NCBI GenBank assembly: GCA_905479765.1 | Contig: CAJQNW010000073.1 | Location: 1 to 37,408, forward strand | Direction: 5' to 3' | Origin: an uncultured Tepidamorphus sp. | GTDB taxonomy: Bacteria; Pseudomonadota; Alphaproteobacteria; Rhizobiales; Tepidamorphaceae | DNA length: 37,408 nucleotides | In this document: positions 27,207 through 35,164 of the stretch, in pieces | Layout: every line of letters begins with the position of its first letter | How positions within the stretch are numbered: position 1 is the stretch's first letter | The notes under the pieces: generated by a model | What the model was told of the DNA's origin: nothing | Seen by the model: only the letters and a program-made list of their open reading frames with translations | Database searches by the model: none | Position numbers and translations under genes: made by a program

Positions 27207-28271
27207 CTAGAGTCGGTCCAATCCGCTCAAGTCGAGCTCGCCGTCACCCAGTGGCGCGAAGAAGGCATCGATATCGGTATCACTGACGCCCGACAGGCTG
27301 TCGGGCTTCCAGTTCGGCGCGTTGTCCTTGTCGACGATGACCGCGCGGACACCCTCGAAGAATTCGTGACCCTTCAGCACCCGATTGACGACGCGGAATT
27401 CGGTGCGCATGCAGTCCTCGAAATCAGCCGTCGCGCCCACCTGCATCTGACGGAGCGCGATCTTCAGGCTCGTCGGAGACTTCTTGCGGATGGTCGCCGC
27501 TGTCTTCGCGGCCCATTCGGCGTCGCCGCCGGTCTCCGAGTCGAGCCGGGACAGTATCTCCTCCACGGTCGATCCGGAAAAGCAGCGATCGACGACGTCG
27601 CGCAGCGCCGGGATGGTCGCGTCCGCAGGCGTTTCGGAAAATGATTCAAGGATCGCGGGCAAGTCTCTGGTTTCGCAGAGCTGTTCGGCGAGGTCCCCGA
27701 ACTTTTCGGACGGGACCGCATGGGTCGCGATGCCGCTCAGGGCCGCGTCGGCCTGGCCGAGCCGCGCGCCGGTGAGCGCCAGCCAAGTGCCGACCTTGCC
27801 GGGCAGGCGCGGCAGGAAATAGGTGCCGCCGACATCGGGGAACAGGCCGATACCGGTTTCAGGCATGGCGAACATCGTGCGGCCGCCGGCAACCCGGTGG
27901 CTGCCGTGTACGGAGACGCCGACGCCGCCGCCCATGACGATACCGTCGATCAGCGCCAAATAGGGCTTGGCGTAGCGCTTGATGTAGGTGTTGAGCCGGT
28001 ATTCCTCGGCGTAGAAGCCCAGCGCCAGCGGATCGCCCGCCCTGCCCCAGTCATAGAGCTGGCGGACGTCGCCGCCGGCGCAGAACGCCTTTTCGCCCGC
28101 CGCCTGCACGACCACATGGGCGACTTCCGGGTCCGCCGCCCATTCGATCAGCTGCGGGTGCAGCGCGCGCACCATGCCGAGCGTCAGCGCGTTCAGCGCC
28201 TTCGGCCGGTTGAGCGTGACGAAACCGGCACGGCCGCGTTTCTCGAACTGGATTTCGGGTTCGCCGGTCAT
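27207..28271 (-). CDS. 3-hydroxyisobutyryl-CoA hydrolase (HIBCH-type crotonase)
   Basis: This 354-aa crotonase-superfamily enzyme releases CoA from 3-hydroxyisobutyryl-CoA in valine degradation. The crotonase core shows FVTLNRPKALNALTLGMV, AFCAGGDVRQLY, then IDGIVMGGGVGVSVHGSHRV (oxyanion hole). The HIBCH-specific MPETGIGLFPDVGGTYFLPR carries the catalytic acid residues. The extended C-terminal half (SPTSLKIALRQM, RTEFRVVNRVLKGHEFFEGV) separates hydrolases from plain enoyl-CoA hydratases. ATG at 28271 is preferred over a TTG one codon earlier. The membrane protein gene starts right at its stop; upstream is a palindromic repeat. Confidence 0.93.
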   Translation of the reverse strand: MTGEPEIQFEKRGRAGFVTLNRPKALNALTLGMVRALHPQLIEWAADPEVAHVVVQAAGEKAFCAGGDVRQLYDWGRAGDPLALGFYAEEYRLNTYIKRYAKPYLALIDGIVMGGGVGVSVHGSHRVAGGRTMFAMPETGIGLFPDVGGTYFLPRLPGKVGTWLALTGARLGQADAALSGIATHAVPSEKFGDLAEQLCETRDLPAILESFSETPADATIPALRDVVDRCFSGSTVEEILSRLDSETGGDAEWAAKTAATIRKKSPTSLKIALRQMQVGATADFEDCMRTEFRVVNRVLKGHEFFEGVRAVIVDKDNAPNWKPDSLSGVSDTDIDAFFAPLGDGELDLSGLDRL

Positions 28272-28302
28272 CAAAACAGCTCTGCTGGAGAAAACGTTTC
28301 GA

Positions 28303-28409
28303 TCGTCATCCCGGACGGCGCATCAGCGCCGATCCGGGATCGGGGAGCCATGGCGGGCGCGGTGGTTCTCCGATCCCGGCTCTCCGCTTCGCTGCGGCCG
28401 GGATGACGA
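28303..28409. repeat. Nested palindromic intergenic repeat, copy 1
   Basis: Outer arms TCGTCATCCCGG (28303-28314) and CCGGGATGACGA (28398-28409) are perfect inverted repeats. Inside them a second imperfect pair is seen: CCGGGATCGGGGAGCC and GGTTCTCCGATCCCGG. The 107-bp unit fills the gap between the acyl-CoA dehydrogenase and hydrolase genes. A related unit lies at 29603-29707 in the opposite orientation. It recalls rhizobial RIME-type mosaic elements in size and nested symmetry. Confidence 0.9.
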
Positions 28410-28434
28410 TGGAGAGGTGTGAGAACAACTACGC

Positions 28435-29574
28435 TCATCGCCCGAAGATCTCCCGGGCCACGATCAGCCGCATGATCTCGTTGGTGCCTTCTAGGATCTG
28501 GTGGACGCGCAAGTCGCGGACGATCTTCTCGATCCCGTATTCCGACAGATAACCGTAGCCGCCGTGCAATTGCAGCGCGTCGTTGGCGACCTCGAAGCCG
28601 ATATCGGTGACGAACCGCTTGGCCATGGCGCAGAGTTTCGTCGCGTCAGGCGCCCTGGCATCCAGCGCCGAGGCCGCCCGCCACAGGAAGGTGCGCGATG
28701 CCTCCAGTTCGATCGCCATGTCGGCGACGCGAAACTGCAGCGCCTGAAACTGGCTGAGCTGCTTCCCGAAGGCTTCCCGCTCCTGCATGTAGGCAATGGT
28801 CTTGTCGAGGGCTGACTGCGCGCCGCCGAGCGAGCAGGCGGAAATGTTGAGCCGGCCGCCGTCGAGCCCGGCCATGGCGATCTTGAAGCCGTCGCCCTCC
28901 TCGCCGATCCGGTTTTCGACCGGCACCCGCGCGCCTTCGAAAATGACGGCGCGGGTCGGCTGGGTGTTCCAGCCCATCTTCATCTCGTTGGCGCCGAACG
29001 TCACGCCTGGCGTGTCGCCCGGGATCACCACGGTCGAGATGCCTTTCGGCCCGTCGCCGCCGGTACGGACCATCGCGACATAGACGTCGGTCTCGCCGCC
29101 GCCGGAGATGAACTGCTTCTGGCCGTCGAGCACATAATGATCGCCGTCGCGCACCGCCCGGGTGCGCAGCGCCGCCGCATCGGAGCCGGCACCCGGCTCG
29201 GTCAGGGCGTAGCTTGCCAGCAGTTCCATCGAGCACAGGCCGGGCAGCCATTTGTGCCGCTGCTCGTCGCTGCCGAACGTGTCGATCATCCACGCCGACA
29301 TGTTGTGGATCGAAATGTAGGAGGACGTCGAGGGACAGGCCGTCGCCAGCGCCTCGAAGATCAGCGCCGCGTCGAGCCTGGTCAGGCCCGAACCGCCGAC
29401 ATCCTCGCGCACATAGACGCCGCCCATGCCGAGCGCCGCGGCGGCGCGAAGCGTATCGACCGGGAAATGCTTCTGCTGATCCCACTCGACCGCGTGCGGC
29501 GCGATCTCGGCAGACGCGAAGTCGCGCGCCATGTCGCGGATCGCCGCCTGTTCCTCGCTTAAAGTGAAGTCCAT
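28435..29574 (-). CDS. Acyl-CoA dehydrogenase, probably isobutyryl-CoA dehydrogenase
   Basis: This 379-aa FAD enzyme probably oxidises isobutyryl-CoA to methacrylyl-CoA, passing electrons to ETF. The N-terminal helical domain starts MDFTLSEEQAAIRDMARDF. The middle domain has LASYALTEPGAGSDAAALRT and KQFISGGGETDVYVAM, and the C-terminal domain has GKQLSQFQALQFRVADMAIE. It ends with ALQLHGGYGYLSEYGIEKIV and HQILEGTNEIMR, where Glu362 is the expected catalytic base, as in human ACAD8. Context (mmsA, mmsB, HIBCH) supports the isobutyryl substrate over other branched or short acyl groups. Palindromic repeats flank the gene on both sides. Confidence 0.92.
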   Translation of the reverse strand: MDFTLSEEQAAIRDMARDFASAEIAPHAVEWDQQKHFPVDTLRAAAALGMGGVYVREDVGGSGLTRLDAALIFEALATACPSTSSYISIHNMSAWMIDTFGSDEQRHKWLPGLCSMELLASYALTEPGAGSDAAALRTRAVRDGDHYVLDGQKQFISGGGETDVYVAMVRTGGDGPKGISTVVIPGDTPGVTFGANEMKMGWNTQPTRAVIFEGARVPVENRIGEEGDGFKIAMAGLDGGRLNISACSLGGAQSALDKTIAYMQEREAFGKQLSQFQALQFRVADMAIELEASRTFLWRAASALDARAPDATKLCAMAKRFVTDIGFEVANDALQLHGGYGYLSEYGIEKIVRDLRVHQILEGTNEIMRLIVAREIFGR

Positions 29575-29602
29575 GACCCACCCCGTTCCGTAAACCTTGC
29601 CT

Positions 29603-29707
29603 TCGTCATCCCGGCCAAGCGAAGCGCGAGCCGGGATCGGAGAGCCACCGCACCCTCCGGTGCTCCCCGATCCCGGATAACCGCCGACGCGGTTTCCGGG
29701 ATGACGA
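29603..29707. repeat. Nested palindromic intergenic repeat, copy 2 (inverted relative to copy 1)
   Basis: Outer arms TCGTCATCCCGG (29603-29614) and CCGGGATGACGA (29696-29707) match copy 1 exactly. The inner pair is CCGGGATCGGAGAGCC and GCTCCCCGATCCCGG. The sequence between left outer and inner arms (AAGCGAAGCGCGAG) matches the reverse complement of the right side of copy 1, so the two units are in opposite orientation. It fills most of the 187-bp gap between mmsA and the dehydrogenase gene. Confidence 0.9.
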
Positions 29708-29761
29708 CGGAGAGGGAGGACCGGGGGCAGCGTGCCCGACCATTGCGGCCGGGCGTATTCC

Positions 29762-31258
29762 TCACCGCATCGTCGGGATGACGAACTCCGCGCCGTCCTT
29801 GATGCCCGAGGGCCAACGCGACGTCACGGTCTTGGTCTTGGTGTAGAAGCGCACCGAGTCCGGACCGTGCTGGTTCAGGTCGCCGAAGCCCGACCGCTTC
29901 CAGCCGCCGAAGGTGTAGTAGGCCAGCGGCACCGGGATCGGCACGTTGACGCCGACCATGCCGACGTTGACGTTCTTGGCGAAATCGCGGGCGGCATCGC
30001 CGTCGCGGGTGTAGATCGCGACACCGTTTCCGTACTCGTGCGTCGACGGCAGGGCGGCGGCCTCGGCATAGGTCTTGGCACGCACCACGGACAGGACGGG
30101 CCCGAAGATCTCTTCTTTGTAGATGGTCATGTCCGGCGTCACGTTGTCGAACAGGCAACCGCCCATGAAGAAGCCGTTCTCGTAGCCCTGCATGGAATAG
30201 CCACGACCGTCGACGGCGAGCTTGGCGCCCTCCTTGACGCCGAGTTCGACGTAGCCCCTGACACGCTCCAGCGCGGCCTTGGTGACCAGCGGGCCGTAGT
30301 CGGCGTCGGCATCATTGGACAGGCCGATCTTCAGCGACTCGACGCGCGGGATCAGCTTGTCCATCAGCGCGTCGGCGGTCTTCTCGCCGACGGGAACGGC
30401 AACCGAAATCGCCATGCAGCGCTCGCCGGCAGAGCCGTAGCCCGCCCCGATCAGCGCGTCGACCGCCTGGTCCATGTCGGCGTCGGGCATGATGATCATG
30501 TGGTTCTTGGCGCCGCCGAAGCACTGGACGCGCTTCCCGTTGGCGGTGCCGGTGGAATAGATGTACTCGGCAATCGAACTGGAGCCGACGAAGCCGATCG
30601 CCATGATGCGCTCATCGTGGAGGATCGCGTCGACGGCCTCCTTGTCGCCGTTGACGACGTTGAGGATGCCATCGGGCAGACCCGCTTCGGCGAACAGCTC
30701 GGCGATGCGCATCGGGACGGACGGATCACGCTCGGACGGCTTCATGATGAAGGCGTTGCCGCAGGCGATCGCCGGCGCGCACTTCCACAGCGGGATCATC
30801 GCCGGGAAATTGAACGGCGTGATGCCGGCAACGACGCCGAGCGGCTGGCGCATCGAATACATGTCGATGCCGGGGCCGGCACCTTCGGTGTACTCGCCCT
30901 TCAGCAGGTGCGGGATGCCGCAGGAGAACTCGACGACCTCGAGGCCGCGCTGGATGTCGCCCTTGGCGTCGGGAACGGTCTTGCCGTGCTCGGACGACAG
31001 AAGTTCGGCCAGGCTTTCCATCTCGGCCTGGGCAAGCTGCAGGAACTTGAACAGCACCCGGGCGCGCTTCTGCGGGTTCTCGGCTGCCCAGGCAACCTGC
31101 GCTTCGGCAGCGTTGTCGATGATCTTCTCGACTTCCGACTTCGAAGCCAGCGCCACCTTGGCCTGCACCTCGCCGGTGTTCGGATCGAATACGTCGCCGA
31201 AGCGGCCCGACGTGCCGTCCACGGTCTTGCCGCCGACAAAATGGCCAATTGTCCTCAT
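29762..31258 (-). CDS. mmsA: Methylmalonate-semialdehyde dehydrogenase (CoA-acylating)
   Basis: This 498-aa aldehyde dehydrogenase converts methylmalonate semialdehyde to propionyl-CoA, ending valine degradation. Key sequence: TPFNFPAMIPLWKCAPAIAC for cofactor binding, FVGSSSIAEYIYSTGTANGK, QCFGGAKNHMIIMPDADMDQ, and the nucleophile Cys281 in GSAGERCMAISVAV. The C-terminus has YTFGGWKRSGFGDLNQHGPD. ATG at 31258 follows AGGAG by 6 nt and gives the normal length; the ORF-track start lies in the divergent LysR gene region. It heads the valine cluster, and a LysR gene starts 88 bp away in the opposite direction. Confidence 0.97.
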   Translation of the reverse strand: MRTIGHFVGGKTVDGTSGRFGDVFDPNTGEVQAKVALASKSEVEKIIDNAAEAQVAWAAENPQKRARVLFKFLQLAQAEMESLAELLSSEHGKTVPDAKGDIQRGLEVVEFSCGIPHLLKGEYTEGAGPGIDMYSMRQPLGVVAGITPFNFPAMIPLWKCAPAIACGNAFIMKPSERDPSVPMRIAELFAEAGLPDGILNVVNGDKEAVDAILHDERIMAIGFVGSSSIAEYIYSTGTANGKRVQCFGGAKNHMIIMPDADMDQAVDALIGAGYGSAGERCMAISVAVPVGEKTADALMDKLIPRVESLKIGLSNDADADYGPLVTKAALERVRGYVELGVKEGAKLAVDGRGYSMQGYENGFFMGGCLFDNVTPDMTIYKEEIFGPVLSVVRAKTYAEAAALPSTHEYGNGVAIYTRDGDAARDFAKNVNVGMVGVNVPIPVPLAYYTFGGWKRSGFGDLNQHGPDSVRFYTKTKTVTSRWPSGIKDGAEFVIPTMR

Positions 31259-31295
31259 GGTCGTCTCCTGATGTCCCTGTTTGTTCGCAACATAT

Positions 31296-31308
31296 CTGAT
31301 TAAATCAG
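31296..31308. promoter_or_regulatory. Palindromic operator candidate between mmsA and the LysR gene
   Basis: CTGATT-A-AATCAG is a perfect dyad centred in the 88-bp gap between the divergent mmsA and LysR starts. Its position and AT-rich symmetry fit a LysR-type regulator site controlling both genes. No experimental consensus is known to me. Confidence 0.55.
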
Positions 31309-31346
31309 CACGACCATCGGCTTGTTTGCCCACTGGTTGTGCGGTT

Positions 31347-32258
31347 ATGTCCATACCCATGTCGCTCGACTGGAACGATCTGCGCTATTTCCTGTCCGTC
31401 GCCCGCACCGGCCGCCTCACCGAGGCGTCGCGGCGGCTGGGCACCGACCACGCAACCGTCAGCCGCCGGATCAAGGCGCTGGAACGGGCGCTGGACGCAC
31501 GGCTGTTCGAGCGTTCGCCGCGCGGCTATGCGCTCACCGACGCCGGCGAGCGGCTGCTTGTCCATGCCGAAGGGATGGAGAGCTCGGCGGCGCACATGCA
31601 AAGCGAGATCGCCGGCGAGAACCTGGCTGTCGGCGGCGCGGTGCGTATCGGCGCGCCGGACGGTTTCGGCACGATCTTCCTGGCGCCGCGCATCGGGGGC
31701 CTGAGCCGCCGGTATCCGGAACTCGACCTGCAGATCGTCGCCATGCCGCGCATCTTCTCCCTGTCGAAGCGCGAGGCCGACATCGCCATCGGGCTTGCCC
31801 GCCCCACCGAAGGGCGGCTGGTATCGCGAAAGCTGACCGACTACCGACTGCACCTTTACGGATCCCGTTCCTATCTTAGCCGCCACGGGCCGATCGAAAG
31901 CCCCGGTGATCTCAGCCGACATGTCGTGATCGGCTACATCCCGGACCTGATCTATTCGCCCGAGCTCGACTATCTGCCCCAGGTGTCTTCGCAGATCAAA
32001 CCCCGCCTGACCAGTTCCAACCTCGTCGCCCAGATGCGCGCGGCCAGCGCCGGCGCGGGCTTGTGCGTCTTGCCCGACTTCATGGCTGTGGAAGACAGCG
32101 ATCTTCAGCCCGTGCTGCCTGCGGAAATCGATCTGCTGCGCACATTCTGGCTGATCCTGCACGCCGATCTGCGCGATACGGCGCGGGTGCGCGCGGTCGC
32201 CGACTTCATCACGGCCGAGGTCGAGGGCGCGCGGGAGCTGTTCATGCCGGCCACGTAA
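31347..32258 (+). CDS. LysR-family regulator, likely controlling the mms cluster
   Basis: This 303-aa LysR-type regulator has its N-terminal HTH at about residues 5-65: MSLDWNDLRYFLSVARTGRL, TEASRRLGTDHATVSRRIKA, LERALDARLFERSPRGYALT. The C-terminal substrate-binding domain begins near residue 95 (GAVRIGAPDGFGTIFLAPRI) with SKREADIAIGLARPTEGRLV. Starts at 31347 or 31359 are equally plausible, as neither has a clear ribosome site; the ORF-track start lies too far upstream, across the operator candidate. Its divergent position next to mmsA suggests control of valine catabolism, perhaps by a pathway intermediate, but this is inference from position. Confidence 0.93.
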   Translation: MSIPMSLDWNDLRYFLSVARTGRLTEASRRLGTDHATVSRRIKALERALDARLFERSPRGYALTDAGERLLVHAEGMESSAAHMQSEIAGENLAVGGAVRIGAPDGFGTIFLAPRIGGLSRRYPELDLQIVAMPRIFSLSKREADIAIGLARPTEGRLVSRKLTDYRLHLYGSRSYLSRHGPIESPGDLSRHVVIGYIPDLIYSPELDYLPQVSSQIKPRLTSSNLVAQMRAASAGAGLCVLPDFMAVEDSDLQPVLPAEIDLLRTFWLILHADLRDTARVRAVADFITAEVEGARELFMPAT

Positions 32259-32369
32259 CCCGGCGACGTGACATTGTGACCCCCAACAGGCGTTTTGAGC
32301 CAAAGCAAGGCGCGTGATAGAGATGCCAGTCTAGACCTTTTCCAGATCCGGGAAGCGGAGAGAGAACCC

Positions 32370-33434
32370 ATGGCCAAGCGCGAGGAATCCCCGATCGGTA
32401 TCGCGGGGGGCAGTTCCAGTGGATCGCCGGGCGGCCAGCGCGGATCCGCGACGCGGCGCGCGGTCCGGCCGCGGCGCAACCGGCGCTCGGATTGGGCCCG
32501 GCGGCTGGTGTGCGAGAACGTGCTCTCCACCAACGACCTGATCTGGCCGCTGTTCGTCGTGGCTGGCAAAGGCGTGCGCGAGCCCGTCGCCTCGATGCCC
32601 GGCGTGGTGCGCTATTCGATCGACGAGGCGGTGAAGGCGGTATCCGAAGCTGCCGGCCTCGGCATTCCCGCGGTGGCTCTCTTCCCCTATACCGAACCGG
32701 CCCTGCGCGACGAGCGCGGCTCGGAGGCGCTTAATTCCGGCAACCTCGTCTGCCAGGCGTGCCGGGCAGTCAAGGACACGGTGCCCGAGGTCGGCATCGT
32801 CACCGATGTGGCGCTCGACCCCTATACCAGCCACGGCCATGACGGGTTGCTCGAGGACGGCCGCATTCTCAACGACGAGACCGTCGAGATCCTGGCCGAA
32901 CAGGCGCTGATCCAGGCGCGCGCCGGCTCCGATATCATCGCGCCGTCCGACATGATGGACGGCCGCGTCGCCGCCATCCGCGAGGCGCTGGAAGACGCCG
33001 GGCTGACCGACACCCAGATCATGGCCTATACCGCCAAATACGCGTCCGCCTTCTACGGCCCGTTCCGCGACGCCGTGGGCTCGTCGGGCACGCTGACGGG
33101 CGACAAGCGCACCTATCAGATGGACTACGGCAATACCGACGAGGCGATCCGCGAGGCCGAACTCGACATCGCCGAGGGCGCCGACATGATCATGGTCAAG
33201 CCCGGCATGCCCTATCTCGACATCCTGGGGCGCCTGAAGGAGAGCTTCGGCATGCCGACCTTCGCCTATCAGGTGTCGGGCGAATATTCGATGCTGTGCG
33301 CGGCCTTCGAGCGCGGCTGGCTCGACCGCGACAAATGCGTGATGGAGGCGCTCACCTCCTTCAAACGCGCGGGCGCGGATGGCGTGCTGACGTACTTCGC
33401 GGTGGAAGCGGCGAAGAAAATCAACGACGCCTAG
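32370..33434 (+). CDS. hemB: Delta-aminolevulinic acid dehydratase (porphobilinogen synthase)
   Basis: This 354-aa enzyme condenses two 5-aminolevulinate molecules to porphobilinogen for haem and related tetrapyrroles. Both active-site lysines are present: Lys223 in MAYTAKYASAFYGPFRDA and Lys277 in MIMVKPGMPYLD. The metal region reads IVTDVALDPYTSHGHDGL with no cysteines, which marks the magnesium-type rather than the zinc-type enzyme. A Gly/Ser/Arg-rich N-terminus of about 40 residues precedes the conserved core. ATG at 32370 follows GGAGAGAG and is chosen over the TTG in the track. It is convergent with the AraC gene, with only 16 nt between them. Confidence 0.97.
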   Translation: MAKREESPIGIAGGSSSGSPGGQRGSATRRAVRPRRNRRSDWARRLVCENVLSTNDLIWPLFVVAGKGVREPVASMPGVVRYSIDEAVKAVSEAAGLGIPAVALFPYTEPALRDERGSEALNSGNLVCQACRAVKDTVPEVGIVTDVALDPYTSHGHDGLLEDGRILNDETVEILAEQALIQARAGSDIIAPSDMMDGRVAAIREALEDAGLTDTQIMAYTAKYASAFYGPFRDAVGSSGTLTGDKRTYQMDYGNTDEAIREAELDIAEGADMIMVKPGMPYLDILGRLKESFGMPTFAYQVSGEYSMLCAAFERGWLDRDKCVMEALTSFKRAGADGVLTYFAVEAAKKINDA

Positions 33435-33450
33435 GCTCCAGAACCTACCC

Positions 33451-34392
33451 CTACCGGAATTTCTCCGCCCTTCGATACGCCCCCGGCCCGATCCCGAAGG
33501 CCGCCGCATAGCGGCGGGTGAAGGAGGCGAGCGAGGCGTAGCCGCAGCGCAGGGCGATCTCGTCGATGCCTAAATCCGTTTCGCGCAGCATCAGCCGCGC
33601 CTTCATCAGGCGCCAGGCCGTCAGGTAGTTGATCGGCGGCACCCCGACCATTTCGGCGAAGCGGCTGGCGAAGCGCGCGCGGGACATGCCGGAGACGCGG
33701 GCGAGTTCCGCGATCGTCCAGGCATGCTCCGGCGCGCGGTGGATTTCCAGCAGCGCCTTGGACAGGTGCGGGTCGGCCAGCGCGGCCATGTAGCCGCTGG
33801 TATTTTCGGTTGTCTCCGGCGTCAGGCGTCGGACGGTCTGGATGAACAGGATTTCCAGAAGGCGGCTGAGCACGCCGTTCATGCCCTGCCCATCGAGATC
33901 AGTTTCCAGCGACAACAGCCGCAGGGCCGCGAGGATCCACGGTTCGTGGCCGATGTCCCGAGCCCTCAACACGATCAGGCCCGGCAGGTGCGAGACGGCC
34001 GGGTGGTTGATCTCCTCGTCGAAGCGGCAGAAGCCGCACAGCAACTGCACCCTGCCCTCGCCTTCGCCGGCGGTCAGCACGCCCGCCGCATCCAGCGCGC
34101 CGCCGGCGATCACATCGCCGAGCGGCACCGCCTGCCGGTCCGGCGCGTCGGCGAGCACGTGGGTCGCGCCGTTCGGGACGATGGCCATGTCGCCTTCGCT
34201 GACCTGGACCCAGTCGCCCGTCCCTTCGATGCCGACAAGGCAGGCGCCGCGGCGGACGTAGTGGAAGCGGATCAGGCGGTTTTCAGGCGGAATGGCAACG
34301 GCGTAGGCGCCCGAGAGATCGGCGCGGAAATAGATGTCGCTCGTCAGGCGCAGCGTTGCGAAGACATCGCTCAGAAGGTCCTGTTTGTCCAT
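33451..34392 (-). CDS. AraC-family regulator with cupin sensor domain
   Basis: This 313-aa regulator has an N-terminal cupin (Cupin_6-like) domain, seen as RLIRFHYVRRGACLVGIEGT, VSEGDMAIVPNGATHVLAD and later FDEEINHPAVSHLPGLIVL. A C-terminal double HTH follows at about residues 205-305: AWTIAELARVSGMSRARFAS, RFAEMVGVPPINYLTAWRLM, then IDEIALRCGYASLASFTRRY. It is divergent from an RhtB/LysE exporter gene, with a 102-bp gap rich in CAGAT/ATCTG half-sites, so it probably controls that exporter. The ligand is unknown; an amino acid or related metabolite would fit the neighbour. Confidence 0.92.
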   Translation of the reverse strand: MDKQDLLSDVFATLRLTSDIYFRADLSGAYAVAIPPENRLIRFHYVRRGACLVGIEGTGDWVQVSEGDMAIVPNGATHVLADAPDRQAVPLGDVIAGGALDAAGVLTAGEGEGRVQLLCGFCRFDEEINHPAVSHLPGLIVLRARDIGHEPWILAALRLLSLETDLDGQGMNGVLSRLLEILFIQTVRRLTPETTENTSGYMAALADPHLSKALLEIHRAPEHAWTIAELARVSGMSRARFASRFAEMVGVPPINYLTAWRLMKARLMLRETDLGIDEIALRCGYASLASFTRRYAAAFGIGPGAYRRAEKFR

Positions 34393-34400
34393 TCTCGCTC

Positions 34401-34485
34401 CAGATTGAGACGATCTGCAAAATTATCAGTACGGGCCATCAAAGACGCCAACCCACCTCGAGGTCAATCTGTGTCGACAACAGAT
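34401..34485. promoter_or_regulatory. Divergent AraC/LysE control region with four CAGAT/ATCTG half-sites
   Basis: Two inverted repeats share one half-site. CAGAT-N7-ATCTG (34401-34417) lies beside the AraC gene start. ATCTGT-GTCGACA-ACAGAT (34467-34485) lies 9 nt before the exporter ATG, overlapping its ribosome-site region. The second could repress the exporter directly, while the first could autoregulate the AraC gene. Binding by the adjacent AraC protein is inferred. Confidence 0.5.
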
Positions 34486-34494
34486 GAGGCAGAC

Positions 34495-35112
34495 ATGACC
34501 TTCGAAATGCTCGTGGCCCTGGTGGGCTTCGCCTTCGTGATGTCGATTTCGCCGGGGCCGGGAAACTTCATTCTGCTCGCCTCCGGCGTGAATTTCGGAT
34601 TCCGGCGCTCCGTGCCGATCGTGCTGGGGATCAGTGCCGGTTTCCTGTCGATGGTGCTGGCGGTCGGCCTCGGACTCGGGCCGTTCCTGCACGAGAACCA
34701 GTCGGTCTATGCCGTGCTGAAGCTCCTCTGCGCGGCCTATGTGTTCTGGCTGGCGCTGAAGATCGCCCGCAGTTCCCCGATGACGAATGCAAGTGCCGAG
34801 AAGCCGGAGCGTCCGATCTCGTTTGTGCAGGCGAGCCTGTTCCAGCTGGTCAATCCGAAGGCCTGGGCCGTGGCGCTGATCGTCACGGTCTCCTACACGA
34901 CGCCTGCCGACTATTTGCCGAGCCTTCTGGCGATGATCGTCGTCTTCGCCGTCGTCAATCTGCCGGCGATCAGCATGTGGGCGCTGTTCGGCGTCGGCCT
35001 GCGGCAACTGCTGAACGATCCCGTCAAGGTGCGTGTCTTCAATATCGCCATGGCGCTGCTGCTGGTCGGATCGATGATACCGGTGCTGCTCGACGTGCCA
35101 ATGTGGTCGTAA
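34495..35112 (+). CDS. LysE/RhtB-family amino acid exporter
   Basis: This 205-aa inner-membrane protein has about six helices and the LysE-family start FAFVMSISPGPGNFILLASG. VNFGFRRSVPIVLGISAGFL and a conserved QLVNPKAWAVALIVTVSY near residue 120 follow. Relatives export amino acids such as threonine, homoserine or other neutral or hydrophobic ones. ATG at 34495 has GAGG 5 nt before its adjacent bases; the ORF-track start at 33724 lies inside the opposing AraC gene and is false. It lies just upstream of a threonine ammonia-lyase gene (52 nt), which hints at threonine or isoleucine-related homeostasis, though this is only context. Confidence 0.92.
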   Translation: MTFEMLVALVGFAFVMSISPGPGNFILLASGVNFGFRRSVPIVLGISAGFLSMVLAVGLGLGPFLHENQSVYAVLKLLCAAYVFWLALKIARSSPMTNASAEKPERPISFVQASLFQLVNPKAWAVALIVTVSYTTPADYLPSLLAMIVVFAVVNLPAISMWALFGVGLRQLLNDPVKVRVFNIAMALLLVGSMIPVLLDVPMWS

Positions 35113-35164
35113 TTCTAAGCGTTTGCCGCTGGACGCGGGGCAATCGCGGCAGTACCACCGCCCG

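Noticed and set aside
28303-29707. Reading the two inverted repeats as ends of a transposon carrying the acyl-CoA dehydrogenase gene
   Set aside because: There is no transposase, no target-site duplication was seen, the gene fits its operon, and each repeat is itself a complete nested palindrome, as in dispersed intergenic elements.
33724-34494. N-terminal extension of the LysE exporter ORF
   Set aside because: It covers the AraC gene on the other strand and has no exporter sequence. The family start FAFVMSISPGPGN follows the ATG at 34495.
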